Notes: generated from the sequence alone by a model not told the origin. A stretch of 64,000 nt of DNA from Martelella lutilitoris (GCF_005924265.1 NZ_VCLB01000003.1:248001-312000), one strand, 5' to 3'; positions 15,925 through 25,172 are shown, counted from the first letter of the stretch. Numbers and translations: made by a program.

Positions 15925-18005
15925 CAGGCGTTTCCTTCCCGCTCCAGCACGACATGACCCAGCGCATGGATATAACCCTGCCAGCCCTCGCTCGCATAAA
16001 TCGTCGTCTGGTCCTCGACGATCAGCATCGGCCCTTCGAAGACCGCGCCCGGGCGTTCATCGCCGCGCCGATAGCGCGCGAAGGTCACCCGTTCGCCTGA
16101 GAGCGGCGAGAACACCTCGGCCGTGCCGATGGCTGTCGCCGGACGCGGATCGAAGGAGCCGTCGGTCGCGGTCGCGACCACCGGTTCCGGACCCTTGGCG
16201 ACGAGGCTGAGTGCGACAAGCTCGATCGCATTGCCGGAATGCTCGGCGCCATAGACCGCGCGATAGGTCTCGACAAAGGCGACGCGCATTTTTTCAAGCG
16301 CTTCAGCCGTTTCCACGGGACCGTCAAGATTGATCCTGAGAGCATGGCCCTGACCTTCGTAGCGCAGCTCGGCGGCAATCGCGATATCCGGCTGCGTTCC
16401 CCTGGCAAGCGCCGGCCTAACCACGGCATTGGCCTCCTCGGCCATCTCCGACTGCAGCCGCTTCAGACGATCGAGGTCGATCCGGCCAAGCGGCGCCAGC
16501 ACGCTGCGCGCAACTTCATAGGCAATCGGCGCGCTCAGGAACCCGACGGCCGAACCGACGCCGGCAAAGGCGGGGATGACGACGCGGGAAATGCCGAGTT
16601 TTTCGGCAAGGCGCACCGCATGAAGCGGCCCTGCCCCGCCGGAGGCCATCAACGTGTAGGCCGAGACATTCTTGCCCTGTTCGACGGCGTGGACGCGCGC
16701 CGCATTGGCCATCGCTTCCTCGCCGATTTCGGTGATGCCGGCGGCGGCCCATTCCGGCGAGCTCATGCCAAGCGGTCCGACGACCTTTTCCTTTATCGCC
16801 GCGACCGCAAGCTCCGGCCTGAGCGCAAGCCGCCCGCCTGCAAAGCCTTCCGGCGAGAGCTTGCCGAGCACAACATTGGCGTCGGTGATGGTCGGCTCGC
16901 TTCCGCCGAGACCGTAGGCTGCCGGCCCCGGCGCAGCGCCGGCGCTCTTCGGCCCGACGGCAAGCCGGCCAAGCGTATCGCGCCGGGCAATCGACCCGCC
17001 GCCGGCGCCGATCTCGACCAGCTCCGTCGTCGGGATGCGCACCGGCAGGCCGGACCCCTTGATGTCGCGCCAGGCCCGCGCCACCTCGAAACGGCGCGCC
17101 GTGGCCGGCTGCGCATTTTCCAGAAAGCAGATCTTCGCCGTCGTGCCGCCCATGTCGAAGGCAAGCATTTTCGCGATACCGACCTCGCGCGAGACCCGCG
17201 CGCCGAGCGCGACTCCGCCGGCAGGCCCCGATTCCACCAGCCGGATCGGCATGCGCGCGGCCTGGTCGACCGTCGTCAGCCCGCCGCCCGACAGCATCAG
17301 CAGGAATTCGCCGGCAAAACCGCGTTCGCGCATTGCCGCGTCGAAACGGTTGAGATAGCGCGACATTAGCGGCCGCACATAGGCATTGGCGGCAACGGTC
17401 GAGAAGCGCTCATACTCCCGGATTTCAGGAGAGACCTCGCTTGACAGGCAGATGGTCACATCCTCCGGCAGACGCGCCCGCAACCACTTGGCCACCTGCC
17501 GCTCATGCGCATCGCTGGCGGTCGAGTGCAGAAAGCCGATGGCGACAGCCTCCACGCGCTTCTCCAGCAGTTGCGCCGCGATCGCGTCGATTTCGTCTTC
17601 CTGCGGCGCGCGGATCACCTTGCCATAGGCATCCATGCGTTCGTCGACGGTCATCCGCAGCTCGCGCGGCACCAGCGGCGCGGGCAGTTGCAGATTGACG
17701 TCATACTGCTCGAAGCGTCGCTCATAGCCCATTTCAAGAATGTCGCGGAAACCCCTGGTCGTAACCAGAGCCGTCTTTGCGCCGCGCCGCTCGATCAGCG
17801 CATTGGTCGCAAGCGTCGTGCCGTGAATGACGGCGGAAACGTCGGCAAATTCCACATTGTTTTCGGAAAGCAGTGCCAGGCTACCCTCAAGCGCTGCCTT
17901 TTCAGGCGCTTCCGGTGTCGTCAGGACCTTGAGCGAGGAGAGGCCGTCGCCCTCCAGCACCATATCCGTGAACGTTCCGCCAATATCAATCGCTAGTCTA
18001 AACAT
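15924..18005 (-). CDS. hyuA: Hydantoinase A/oxoprolinase family protein
   Basis: ATP-binding subunit of the same enzyme, 693 residues, ASKHA fold. It begins with the phosphate motif MFRLAIDIGGTFTDMVL and carries VIHGTTLATNALIERRGAKTALVTT, SGPAGG, LAFDMGGTTAKI and EIGAGGGSIA, all diagnostic of HyuA, then ASGGAGPLHA toward the C-terminus. First gene of a five-gene operon (hyuA, hyuB, dctP, dctQ, dctM) ending in the GntR gene. There is no Shine-Dalgarno; a -10-like CATAAT ends only five bases before ATG, so the mRNA may be leaderless. Substrate: hydantoin, 5-oxoproline or similar. Confidence 0.93.
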   Translation of the reverse strand: MFRLAIDIGGTFTDMVLEGDGLSSLKVLTTPEAPEKAALEGSLALLSENNVEFADVSAVIHGTTLATNALIERRGAKTALVTTRGFRDILEMGYERRFEQYDVNLQLPAPLVPRELRMTVDERMDAYGKVIRAPQEDEIDAIAAQLLEKRVEAVAIGFLHSTASDAHERQVAKWLRARLPEDVTICLSSEVSPEIREYERFSTVAANAYVRPLMSRYLNRFDAAMRERGFAGEFLLMLSGGGLTTVDQAARMPIRLVESGPAGGVALGARVSREVGIAKMLAFDMGGTTAKICFLENAQPATARRFEVARAWRDIKGSGLPVRIPTTELVEIGAGGGSIARRDTLGRLAVGPKSAGAAPGPAAYGLGGSEPTITDANVVLGKLSPEGFAGGRLALRPELAVAAIKEKVVGPLGMSSPEWAAAGITEIGEEAMANAARVHAVEQGKNVSAYTLMASGGAGPLHAVRLAEKLGISRVVIPAFAGVGSAVGFLSAPIAYEVARSVLAPLGRIDLDRLKRLQSEMAEEANAVVRPALARGTQPDIAIAAELRYEGQGHALRINLDGPVETAEALEKMRVAFVETYRAVYGAEHSGNAIELVALSLVAKGPEPVVATATDGSFDPRPATAIGTAEVFSPLSGERVTFARYRRGDERPGAVFEGPMLIVEDQTTIYASEGWQGYIHALGHVVLEREGNA

Positions 18006-18010
18006 AAGAT

Positions 18011-18040
18011 ATTATGTTCGTACTTTTTAGCAGGCGTCAA
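18011..18040 (-). promoter_or_regulatory. hyuA promoter, probably giving a leaderless mRNA
   Basis: On the minus strand TTGACG (18040-18035) and CATAAT (18016-18011) are separated by 18 bases, a good sigma-70-type pair. The start codon begins at 18005, so transcription should start at or within a few bases of the A of ATG. An interrupted palindrome, ACATAA-N4-TTATGT (18002-18017), covers the -10 and the start codon and could be an operator. Confidence 0.5.
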
Positions 18041-18195
18041 GAGGAGAGCGGTTCCGATTGCAACCGTTACTCTCATACCAAGAAAAAAGGGGCGCGACCA
18101 CGATTTCGAAGAGACTTCCGACGAAAGTCTCCACCAATTGGTCGGGCGGCGGCCCCGAAAGGACCGCCGCCCGAAATGTCAAACCATTGCTGTCG

Positions 18196-18358
18196 GTCGT
18201 AGAGCGCCGTGCTTTGCGAAAACCGGGCTCCACTTTCTCGCCCGACGCTCTAGCGCGGTTCCGCCTTTCATGGAAACGCGCATCCGCTCTATCTATTTGT
18301 TTTGGCGCATTTTCGCGGGCGTCAGATGTTTCCATCTGACTGCGAAATGCTCTAGCGC
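18196..18358. repeat. Dispersed Hyphomicrobiales-type intergenic repeat
   Basis: The stretch between hyuA and the BCCT gene (346 bases in all) holds no gene. It carries two related units ending in gCTCTAGCGCGGttc and aTGCTCTAGCGCGGctc around a phrase (cgctctatctatttgtttt) that I recognise as frequent between genes in rhizobial genomes. A hairpin, GTCAGATG-TTTC-CATCTGAC (18328-18347), lies in the second unit, close to the 3' end of the minus-strand BCCT gene, and may also end its transcript. Confidence 0.5.
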
Positions 18359-19965
18359 GGCTCGCTTCTCAGTCCCTTGATGATGGCGAAGCAGGCCAGC
18401 AGCAGAACGATGGTGAACGGGAAGCCCGTCGACACAGCCATCGCCTGGAGCGCCGTCAGTCCGCCGCCGAGCAGAAGCGCGATGGCGACCAGGCCCTCGA
18501 AGCTCGCCCAAAACACACGCTGCGGCACGGGCGCATCGACCTTGCCGCCGGCCGTGATTGTATCGATCACGATCGAGCCGGAGTCCGACGAGGTCACGAA
18601 GAAGACGATGACCAGCACGATGCCGATGATCGAGGTGATCGTCGCCAGCGGCAATGCCTCGAGCATGATGAACAGCTTCAGATCGAGCGGCGCGTTTCCG
18701 AGCGCTTCGTAATTGTTGACGATGATCTCATGGATCGCCGTGTCGCCGAACACCGTCATCCACACGATCGAGACGAGCGAGGGGATGATCAGCACGCAGG
18801 TGATAAACTCGCGCACCGTGCGGCCGCGCGAAACGCGGGCGATGAACATGCCGACGAAGGGCGACCAGGAAATCCACCACGCCCAATAGAACGAGGTCCA
18901 GCCGTCAAGGAAGTTCTTGTCGGTTCGCCCGAACGGATTGGCAAGCTCCGGCAGGTAGCGCGCATAGTCGAAAAAGTTCGAGAACAGGCTGCCGAGAATG
19001 GTCAGGGTCGGCCCGACGATAATCACAAAGAACAGCAGGATGCCCGCCAGCGCCATGTTGATCATCGAAAGCCTCTGAACGCCGGCATCCATGCCGGCAA
19101 CGACCGAACCCAGCGCAATGCCGGTGATCGCGATGATCAGGACCACTTTGGAGAGATCGTCCACGGGAAGCCCGAAGATGTGATTCAAGCCGGCATTGGC
19201 CTGTTCGGCGCCGATGCCGAGCGAGGTGGCGAGGCCGAAGAGGGTTGCCAGCACGGCGAGCACGTCGATGACATGGCCCGTCCAGCCCCAGACGCGGTCG
19301 CCGAAGATCGGATAGAACACCGAACGCATGGCAAGCGGCAGGCCCTTGTTATAGGAGAAAAGCGCCAGCGCCAGCGCAACGATCGCATAGATCGCCCAGG
19401 GATGAAGCGCCCAATGGAAGATGGTCGCGGCCATCGCCAGGCTCTTTGCCTCCGCGGGGTTTCCGGGCGCGCCGCCGAGCGGCGCCCAGCTTTCCGCCGT
19501 TCCGGCGTTTTCGGCGACGGAAGATGTGAAGTGCGATATCGGCTCGGACACGCCGTAGAACATCAGGCCGATGCCCATGCCCGCGGCAAACAGCATCGCG
19601 AACCAGCCGGTATAGGTATAGTCCGGCGTGGCCTCCGCGCCGCCGAGGCGGATCTTGCCGTAGGGCGAGAAGATCAGGAAGATGCCGAGCAGGACGAAGA
19701 TGTTGCCGGCGATCAGGAAGAACCAGTCAAAGGTCGACGTCAGCCAGTCCCGCATGCCGTTGAAGATGGTCGCAGCCTCTTCCTGAAAGGCCAGCGTCGC
19801 CAGCACGAAGGCGACAACAGCGAGACCGGAGATCAGAAAGACCGGGTTATGGATATCCAGCCCGAAGGGACCGATGTTCGTCGTGATATTATCCTGGCCG
19901 ATCTCGTAATCGGTTTCGATAATCTCAGTTTCGCCCTCGGGCTCGGGAATCCCCGTGTCGGTCAT
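18352..19965 (-). CDS. BCCT family transporter (betaine/choline/carnitine type)
   Basis: Secondary transporter of 537 residues with about twelve transmembrane helices, for quaternary amines or related zwitterions used as osmoprotectants or nutrients. Diagnostic segments are FAAGMGIGLMFYGVSEPISHF near residue 105, LFSYNKGLPLAMRSVFYPIFGDR near 200 and the signature WTSFYWAWWISWSPFVGMFIARVSRGRTVREF near 350. The start ATG 19965 follows AAGGAG; the longer open frame upstream is not supported. The N-terminal tail is acidic. It lies 62 bases after a UspA gene on the same strand, probably one operon. Substrate not determinable; DMSP, betaine and choline are possible. Confidence 0.92.
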   Translation of the reverse strand: MTDTGIPEPEGETEIIETDYEIGQDNITTNIGPFGLDIHNPVFLISGLAVVAFVLATLAFQEEAATIFNGMRDWLTSTFDWFFLIAGNIFVLLGIFLIFSPYGKIRLGGAEATPDYTYTGWFAMLFAAGMGIGLMFYGVSEPISHFTSSVAENAGTAESWAPLGGAPGNPAEAKSLAMAATIFHWALHPWAIYAIVALALALFSYNKGLPLAMRSVFYPIFGDRVWGWTGHVIDVLAVLATLFGLATSLGIGAEQANAGLNHIFGLPVDDLSKVVLIIAITGIALGSVVAGMDAGVQRLSMINMALAGILLFFVIIVGPTLTILGSLFSNFFDYARYLPELANPFGRTDKNFLDGWTSFYWAWWISWSPFVGMFIARVSRGRTVREFITCVLIIPSLVSIVWMTVFGDTAIHEIIVNNYEALGNAPLDLKLFIMLEALPLATITSIIGIVLVIVFFVTSSDSGSIVIDTITAGGKVDAPVPQRVFWASFEGLVAIALLLGGGLTALQAMAVSTGFPFTIVLLLACFAIIKGLRSEPR

Positions 19966-20027
19966 AAATAATCTCCTTGTTTTGCAATCGTTTCGCGCCG
20001 GCCCCTGCAGGCCGGGCAATCGCAGCG

Positions 20028-20444
20028 TCAGCCGCGGACCAGAAATACCGATGCCTCGGTATGGGTGGCGAGCTGGCCGCCATGCGAATGCATGAAGTGA
20101 TCCGCGAGATTGGGCACATGGGTGGCCATGATCACCAGGTCGCAACCGAATTCATCGACGGCACGGGCAAGCGACTGGTTGAGATCAACCGCAGGATCAT
20201 GCGCGACGACGGATCGGCTCTCGGTTGCAACGCCGTATCGGGCCGATTGTTCCTCGGCAAAGGCCTTCAGCCTTGCCTCGAATTCCTTGGGATTGTGGCC
20301 GAGCGCGCCGGGCGCCGAAGAGGTCACCCCGACATAGATGACGGACGCGTCATAGAGTTTCGCGATTTCGGCCGCCGTCGTGAGGGAGCGCGTCAACTTG
20401 TCGGCATGCGCAAGGTCGACGGGCACCATGATTTTCTTGAACAT
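20028..20444 (-). CDS. Universal stress protein UspA family
   Basis: A 138-residue cytoplasmic protein with the Usp fold: MFKKIMVPVDLAHADKL at the N-terminus, YVGVTSS in strand 2, CDLVIMATHVPN in strand 4 and VFLVRG at the end. The ATP-binding GX2GX9G(S/T) motif of the nucleotide-binding branch is degenerate here (HGGQLATHTEASV), so nucleotide binding is uncertain. It directly precedes the BCCT gene. Usp proteins are known to sit in operons with, and bind, osmolyte transporters such as the TRAP ectoine system, which suggests a regulatory subunit role here. Confidence 0.9.
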   Translation of the reverse strand: MFKKIMVPVDLAHADKLTRSLTTAAEIAKLYDASVIYVGVTSSAPGALGHNPKEFEARLKAFAEEQSARYGVATESRSVVAHDPAVDLNQSLARAVDEFGCDLVIMATHVPNLADHFMHSHGGQLATHTEASVFLVRG

Positions 20445-20667
20445 GTTGAGTTACGGTCCTTCACCGTTCGCGGGTTTGCCGACCCGCATCTTTCCTTCCT
20501 CTTCTGCCGCGCCGTAAACGGCGGGGCCGGTACGGCTCGACAAAGCCGGACACGAAAATGCCATATTTCAACTAACATCGCCAAAGCCGCCATGCAAATC
20601 AATCCCCTTCCAGCCGACGGCCGGTCGTCCGGAGAGGCAATGTGAAATGACGTGAACGACCTCGAAA

Positions 20668-20704
20668 CAAAAAAGCCCCACCGCTTTGCGCGATGGGGCT
20701 TTTC
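20668..20704 (-). terminator. Intrinsic terminator of the MsbA-like gene
   Basis: AAAAGCCCCA (20671-20680) and TGGGGCTTTT (20694-20703) form a ten-pair stem, flanked by A-run and T-run so that it can work in both directions. It follows the minus-strand ABC gene by 26 bases. Confidence 0.85.
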
Positions 20705-20729
20705 CTGGACACCGGACTGGAACCGAGGC

Positions 20730-22556
20730 TCAAGCCTCTTCGAGCTGAGGCAAAATCTGCAATTCGTAAAGACGGCGGTAGGGTCCGTCATGGGCGAGCA
20801 GATCGCGCTGCGGCCCCTGTTCGAGGATCTCGCCGTTTTCGAGCACGACGATATTGTCCGCCGAGGTGATGGTCGCCAGACGGTGGGCGATCACGATCGT
20901 CGTGCGATCCTTCGTCAGCCGCGCAAGCGCATCCTGCACCAGTGATTCGGCATAGGAATCGAGCGCGCTGGTGGCTTCGTCAAGAATCAGGATATCGGCG
21001 TCGCGCAACATGGCGCGGGCAATCGCCAGGCGCTGCTTCTGGCCGCCGGAGAGATTTCCGCCGTTTTCGCCGACAAGCGAATCATAGCCATTGTTCATGT
21101 TCATGATGAAGTCATGGGCATGCGCCGCCTTGGCCGCCTCGATAATCTCCTCTTCGGAAACGCCCTGGCGGCCAAGCGCCAGGTTCTCGCGCACCGTGCC
21201 GTTGAACAGGAACGTATCCTGGCCGACATAGGACATGTGCGCGCGCAGCGACTCGAAGGAAACCTGCCTCAGGTCAAGGCCGTTCACCGTGATCACGCCC
21301 TCATCTGGGTCGAACATGCGCATGACCAGGTTGATGATCGTTGACTTGCCACCGCCCGAAGCGCCGACCAGGGCCGTGGTCTTTCCGGCCGGAAAGACCA
21401 GGTTGAGGCCCTTGAACAGAGGTTTGTTCTCGTCATAGGAAAAAACGACATTTTCGAAGTGGATCTCGCCTCCGCCGGGCGGAATCGGCTGGGCGTTCTC
21501 GGCCTCCTTCAGCATGATCGGATGATCCTTCAGTTCATACATCATCCTGACGCCGACCATGGCGCTTTCGAGATTGACGCGCATGCGCGCCAGGCGCTTC
21601 GCCGGCTCATAGGCCAGAAGCAGGGCCGTGATGAACGACATCAGCTCGCCGGGCGTCTGTTGGCCGCCGATGACCCAAAGACCGCTCAATGCGATCACGC
21701 CGGCGATTGCCAGACCCGACAGCGTTTCCATGATCGGGCTTGTGGCGGCGGAAAGCCGGGCGATGCTGTTGGCGCGATGCTCCACCTGGGTGACCTGCAC
21801 GTCCATGCGTTTGCGCATGTGCTCCTCGAGGCCGAATGCCTTGATGATGCGAACGCCTGTGGAGGCTTCCTGAACGCTTTCGATGATCTTGGCGAAGGCG
21901 GTCAGTTCCTGCTGCATGATATGGCGGACCTTGTTGGTCAGGTAGCGAACGCCGATAAAGGCCGCCGGTCCGAGAATAAAGGAAACAAGCGATAGGATAG
22001 GCTGCTGGATGAACATCACGATGACCAGCCCGATCAGCGAAAACAGGTCGCGGATCGCCGAGGTCAGGATCAGATCCATCGCCGTCCTTGCCGCCTGGGC
22101 ATTGTTGGTCAGGCGCATGACAAGGTCGGAGGACGGAAACCGGATGAAGAAGTTCAGATCCTGCTGCAGGATGCGGCTGAAGATGCTGCTTTGCGTCTTG
22201 GCGATGATATTGTTGCCGGCCTTGCTCAGAATCACGATCTGGAAATAGGTCGCGATGCCCTTGACGATGAAGATCGTCGCCACGCCCCCGGCCAGCATGA
22301 ACATGCGGTTCATGTTCTGCGAGACCACCGTCTCGTTGACAACGTCCTTCATGATCCAGGCGCTGAGCGAGGTCATGCCGGCAACGATCAGCATCGCGAT
22401 GGTCGCCAGCGCATACCAGGGCGCCTGGTCGCGCAGGTTCTCCGACAAAAGGCGGTAGAGCAGGCTGCGGTTCGCTCTCGGAAGGAACCGCGCCGCCAGT
22501 GCGTTGAGCAAACCGGCAAAAGGCTTGGATAGCTGCATGGGGATCCGCATTTCCAT
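20730..22556 (-). CDS. MsbA-like ABC exporter (fused membrane and ATPase domains)
   Basis: Half-transporter of 608 residues that should work as a homodimer in the inner membrane. About six transmembrane helices occupy residues 40-330, including the ANGTT-like loop KIIESVQEASTGVRIIKAFG. The ATPase domain shows GASGGGKST (Walker A), a Q-loop in YVGQDTFLF, LSGGQKQRLAIARA (signature) and ILILDEATSALD (Walker B), with the H-loop in IVIAHRLATI. It resembles lipid A flippases and related lipid or glucan exporters. ATG 22556 is preferred for a GGAGG upstream, with 22538 as a shorter alternative. Monocistronic, with a strong terminator. Confidence 0.9.
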   Translation of the reverse strand: MEMRIPMQLSKPFAGLLNALAARFLPRANRSLLYRLLSENLRDQAPWYALATIAMLIVAGMTSLSAWIMKDVVNETVVSQNMNRMFMLAGGVATIFIVKGIATYFQIVILSKAGNNIIAKTQSSIFSRILQQDLNFFIRFPSSDLVMRLTNNAQAARTAMDLILTSAIRDLFSLIGLVIVMFIQQPILSLVSFILGPAAFIGVRYLTNKVRHIMQQELTAFAKIIESVQEASTGVRIIKAFGLEEHMRKRMDVQVTQVEHRANSIARLSAATSPIMETLSGLAIAGVIALSGLWVIGGQQTPGELMSFITALLLAYEPAKRLARMRVNLESAMVGVRMMYELKDHPIMLKEAENAQPIPPGGGEIHFENVVFSYDENKPLFKGLNLVFPAGKTTALVGASGGGKSTIINLVMRMFDPDEGVITVNGLDLRQVSFESLRAHMSYVGQDTFLFNGTVRENLALGRQGVSEEEIIEAAKAAHAHDFIMNMNNGYDSLVGENGGNLSGGQKQRLAIARAMLRDADILILDEATSALDSYAESLVQDALARLTKDRTTIVIAHRLATITSADNIVVLENGEILEQGPQRDLLAHDGPYRRLYELQILPQLEEA

Positions 22557-22727
22557 ATAGGTTCGTGGCCTCCGTTCTTCGAAGGGACGACGCCTGTCTT
22601 GGCGTTCCGGTCCCTGATCGGCCTCGGCGCGAGAGGAATAGGGCAAACGGCCTGCAAGAGCAAGCCTTCGTTTATCCGCCCTATTCGCCCCCGGCGATCT
22701 CTGGTTGTTCCCGGCCCTGAACCTTTC

Positions 22728-25172
22728 TCAGCCCCTCAAATAGCTAACGACTGGCGCGCCGCCTTGCGGAAGGCGGGACCGCCGCTCGCGGCTCACGGTG
22801 ATCGTCTTGGCGAGGCCGGGCAGAAGCGTGAAGCAATTGTCCGAATAGATATCGTCGCCGCCGTGGTCATAGGTGACGTAGAGCGCCGGGCGGTCGCTGG
22901 TCAGCGTGATGCGGCGCGTGCCGTCGCCAAGCGTTTCAGCCACCGTTTCGATTTGGGGTTCTGTAAAGCGGTAGGCCTTCGGCCTTTGCGGCAGATACTC
23001 GTTTTCGCCGAGGATGTTGCCTTCCGCATCCTGCCAGTCGAAGACCAGAAACGCGTCGTCATCCAAAGTCTCCGGGCGGATGCGGGCGACTTCAACGACG
23101 CTTTGGGCCGATGCGGTGACGGGATAGGCGCCGATCTCCTTCACGGTTCCGGACGCCGCGCCGACGCTCAGGAGCCGAACCGTGATTGGAATGTCCGTAA
23201 GCCCGTCGCAAACGGCGAGCAGCGTGATCGCGCCGGTCTCGGCATCCGGTTGCGCCGTCACCATCAGGTCGGCGAAGAAACGGCGGGCGAGATACTGGGT
23301 CGCCTTCCAGCCGCCGCCATATTCAAGACTCGACCAGCTTGCCACCGGCCAGGTGTCGTTCAGTTGCCAGAAGAGCGTGCCCATGGTGCGCGGCCGGTTG
23401 GAACGCCAGAACTCGATCGCCGTCTTCATCGCCAGGCCCTGGCCGATCTGGCTGAGATAAACCATGTCCTCGAAGCTGTCGGGAAAGCGGAAATAGCGGG
23501 CAATTGTCTCCACGATGCGGCTGTTGCCGCCCTCATTGCGCTGGTGAACGTCCATGACGGCGGAGGAGACGTTGCGGTCGACCTCTTCGGTGAAGCTTTC
23601 GATCACGCGCATGGACGGGAAGGACTGGAAGCCGAACTCCGAGCAGAAGCGCGGCCTGACGCTGCGATAATGCTCGAAATCCTTGGCCGAGTGCCAGACG
23701 TCCCAGAAATGCATGTCGCCGGAGGTATCCACATGCCAGCCGTCGCCGAAATCGAGCCGTCCGACGGAGGGCGAGGAGGGCCGGAAGGGCAGACCGAGGG
23801 CCTCGTCTTCCACCGCTTCTTCCAGAACGTGGTTGAGCCGGTCGTAAATCGCCAGGTAACGGTCGCGGTTCTCGAGGCTCTCCTTGTACCAGGTCAGCGC
23901 GCCGACAAGCTCATTGTCGCCGCACCACAGCGCCATGGCGGCAAAGCGGGAAAGGCGGCGCAACTGCTGGCGCGCCTCCTTGCGCACGAGGTCGAGGAAG
24001 GGACGCTCATGGGCGGGGTAGAGATTGCAGGCAAACATGAAGTCATGCCAGATCATCAGGCCGAGTTCGTCGCAGAGTTCATAGAACCAGTCGGCCTCAT
24101 ATTGGCCGCCGCCCCAGATACGGATCATGTTCATATTGGCTTCGACCGCCGAGACCAGCAGATCGCGCACCTGTTCCTTCGAGGCGCGTTCGGGCAGCGC
24201 GTCGCCCGGGATCCAGTTCGCGCCCTTCATGAAGATCTCGCGACCGTTGACCTGGAAGGCGAAGCGGTTGCCGATGGCGTCGGCGTCGGTCAGAAGCGCG
24301 ACGGCGCGCAGGCCGATGCGGAACTCCCGCTTCTGCCCGCCAAGCGAGACGGCGAGGTCGTAGAAGGCCTGATCCCCCTGGCCTGCCGGCCACCACAGGC
24401 GTGGATTATCCACCCTCACGGTGACGCAGATGCGGTTTTCGCCCGGATAGGCGTGAAGCGTTGCCGTCGCCTCGTGGCCGTCGATCTCGACCTGAGCGTC
24501 CTCGACGGCAGGCGCGAAGGCGAAGGCGTGCAGCGTCACATCCAGTTCGACGGCGTTTTCTTCATGGCGCTGACGGATGGCGACGTCATCGAGGCGAAGC
24601 GCGCCGGTGCGCTCTAGCGTGATATCGCCGTAAAAGCCGAGCGGGCAAAGCGCGATCCCCCAGTCCCAGCCACCGTGACACTGCGTCTTGCGCAGGAAGT
24701 TGAGATGGCCGATGCGACTGTTCTTGCTGTAGGGCATCGGAAATTCGGAATTCTCCGCCCGCTTTTCCGCCTCCAGCGAATTGGAGTGAAACACGACCTC
24801 GATCACATTCTCGCCCTCATTGAGAAGAGCGGTCACGTCGAAGTCATAACGCAGGAACTGGCTTTCGCAGCGCCCGGCAGGCTTGCCGTTGACGATGACA
24901 TCGGCTAGGCAATCCACGCTTTCGAAGCGGAGCGTGAAATGGCCGCCATCCAGGTTTTCGAGGCTGAACGACCGCCGCGCGATCCAGACCGAGCGATGGA
25001 CCCAATCCGTCTTCGTCTCGTTGTCGCGCCAGTAGGGATCCTCGATCCTGCCGGCGGCAAGCAGGGCAGAGTGAACGTCGCCCGGCACGGCAAGCGCGAC
25101 GGAGACCGCCGCCTCTTCGCACGTTGCCGTCCAGCCGTCATTGAGGTTCAGCGTTTCTGCTGCTGCTGTCAT
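22728..25172 (-). CDS. Beta-mannosidase (glycoside hydrolase family 2)
   Basis: Retaining exo-beta-mannosidase of 814 residues. The N-terminal jelly-roll (RSFSLENLDGGHFTLRFESVDCLADVIVNG) is followed by the TIM barrel. The acid/base glutamate is expected at E421 in WCGDNE and the nucleophile at E512 in SEFGFQSFPS; GANWIPGDALPER and QLNDTWPVASWSS are also typical for the mannosidase branch rather than beta-galactosidases. There is no signal peptide, so it acts in the cytoplasm on imported manno-oligosaccharides. ATG 25172 follows GGGACGGGAGC. No sugar transporter gene lies next to it, so the source of its substrate is not shown. Confidence 0.93.
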   Translation of the reverse strand: MTAAAETLNLNDGWTATCEEAAVSVALAVPGDVHSALLAAGRIEDPYWRDNETKTDWVHRSVWIARRSFSLENLDGGHFTLRFESVDCLADVIVNGKPAGRCESQFLRYDFDVTALLNEGENVIEVVFHSNSLEAEKRAENSEFPMPYSKNSRIGHLNFLRKTQCHGGWDWGIALCPLGFYGDITLERTGALRLDDVAIRQRHEENAVELDVTLHAFAFAPAVEDAQVEIDGHEATATLHAYPGENRICVTVRVDNPRLWWPAGQGDQAFYDLAVSLGGQKREFRIGLRAVALLTDADAIGNRFAFQVNGREIFMKGANWIPGDALPERASKEQVRDLLVSAVEANMNMIRIWGGGQYEADWFYELCDELGLMIWHDFMFACNLYPAHERPFLDLVRKEARQQLRRLSRFAAMALWCGDNELVGALTWYKESLENRDRYLAIYDRLNHVLEEAVEDEALGLPFRPSSPSVGRLDFGDGWHVDTSGDMHFWDVWHSAKDFEHYRSVRPRFCSEFGFQSFPSMRVIESFTEEVDRNVSSAVMDVHQRNEGGNSRIVETIARYFRFPDSFEDMVYLSQIGQGLAMKTAIEFWRSNRPRTMGTLFWQLNDTWPVASWSSLEYGGGWKATQYLARRFFADLMVTAQPDAETGAITLLAVCDGLTDIPITVRLLSVGAASGTVKEIGAYPVTASAQSVVEVARIRPETLDDDAFLVFDWQDAEGNILGENEYLPQRPKAYRFTEPQIETVAETLGDGTRRITLTSDRPALYVTYDHGGDDIYSDNCFTLLPGLAKTITVSRERRSRLPQGGAPVVSYLRG

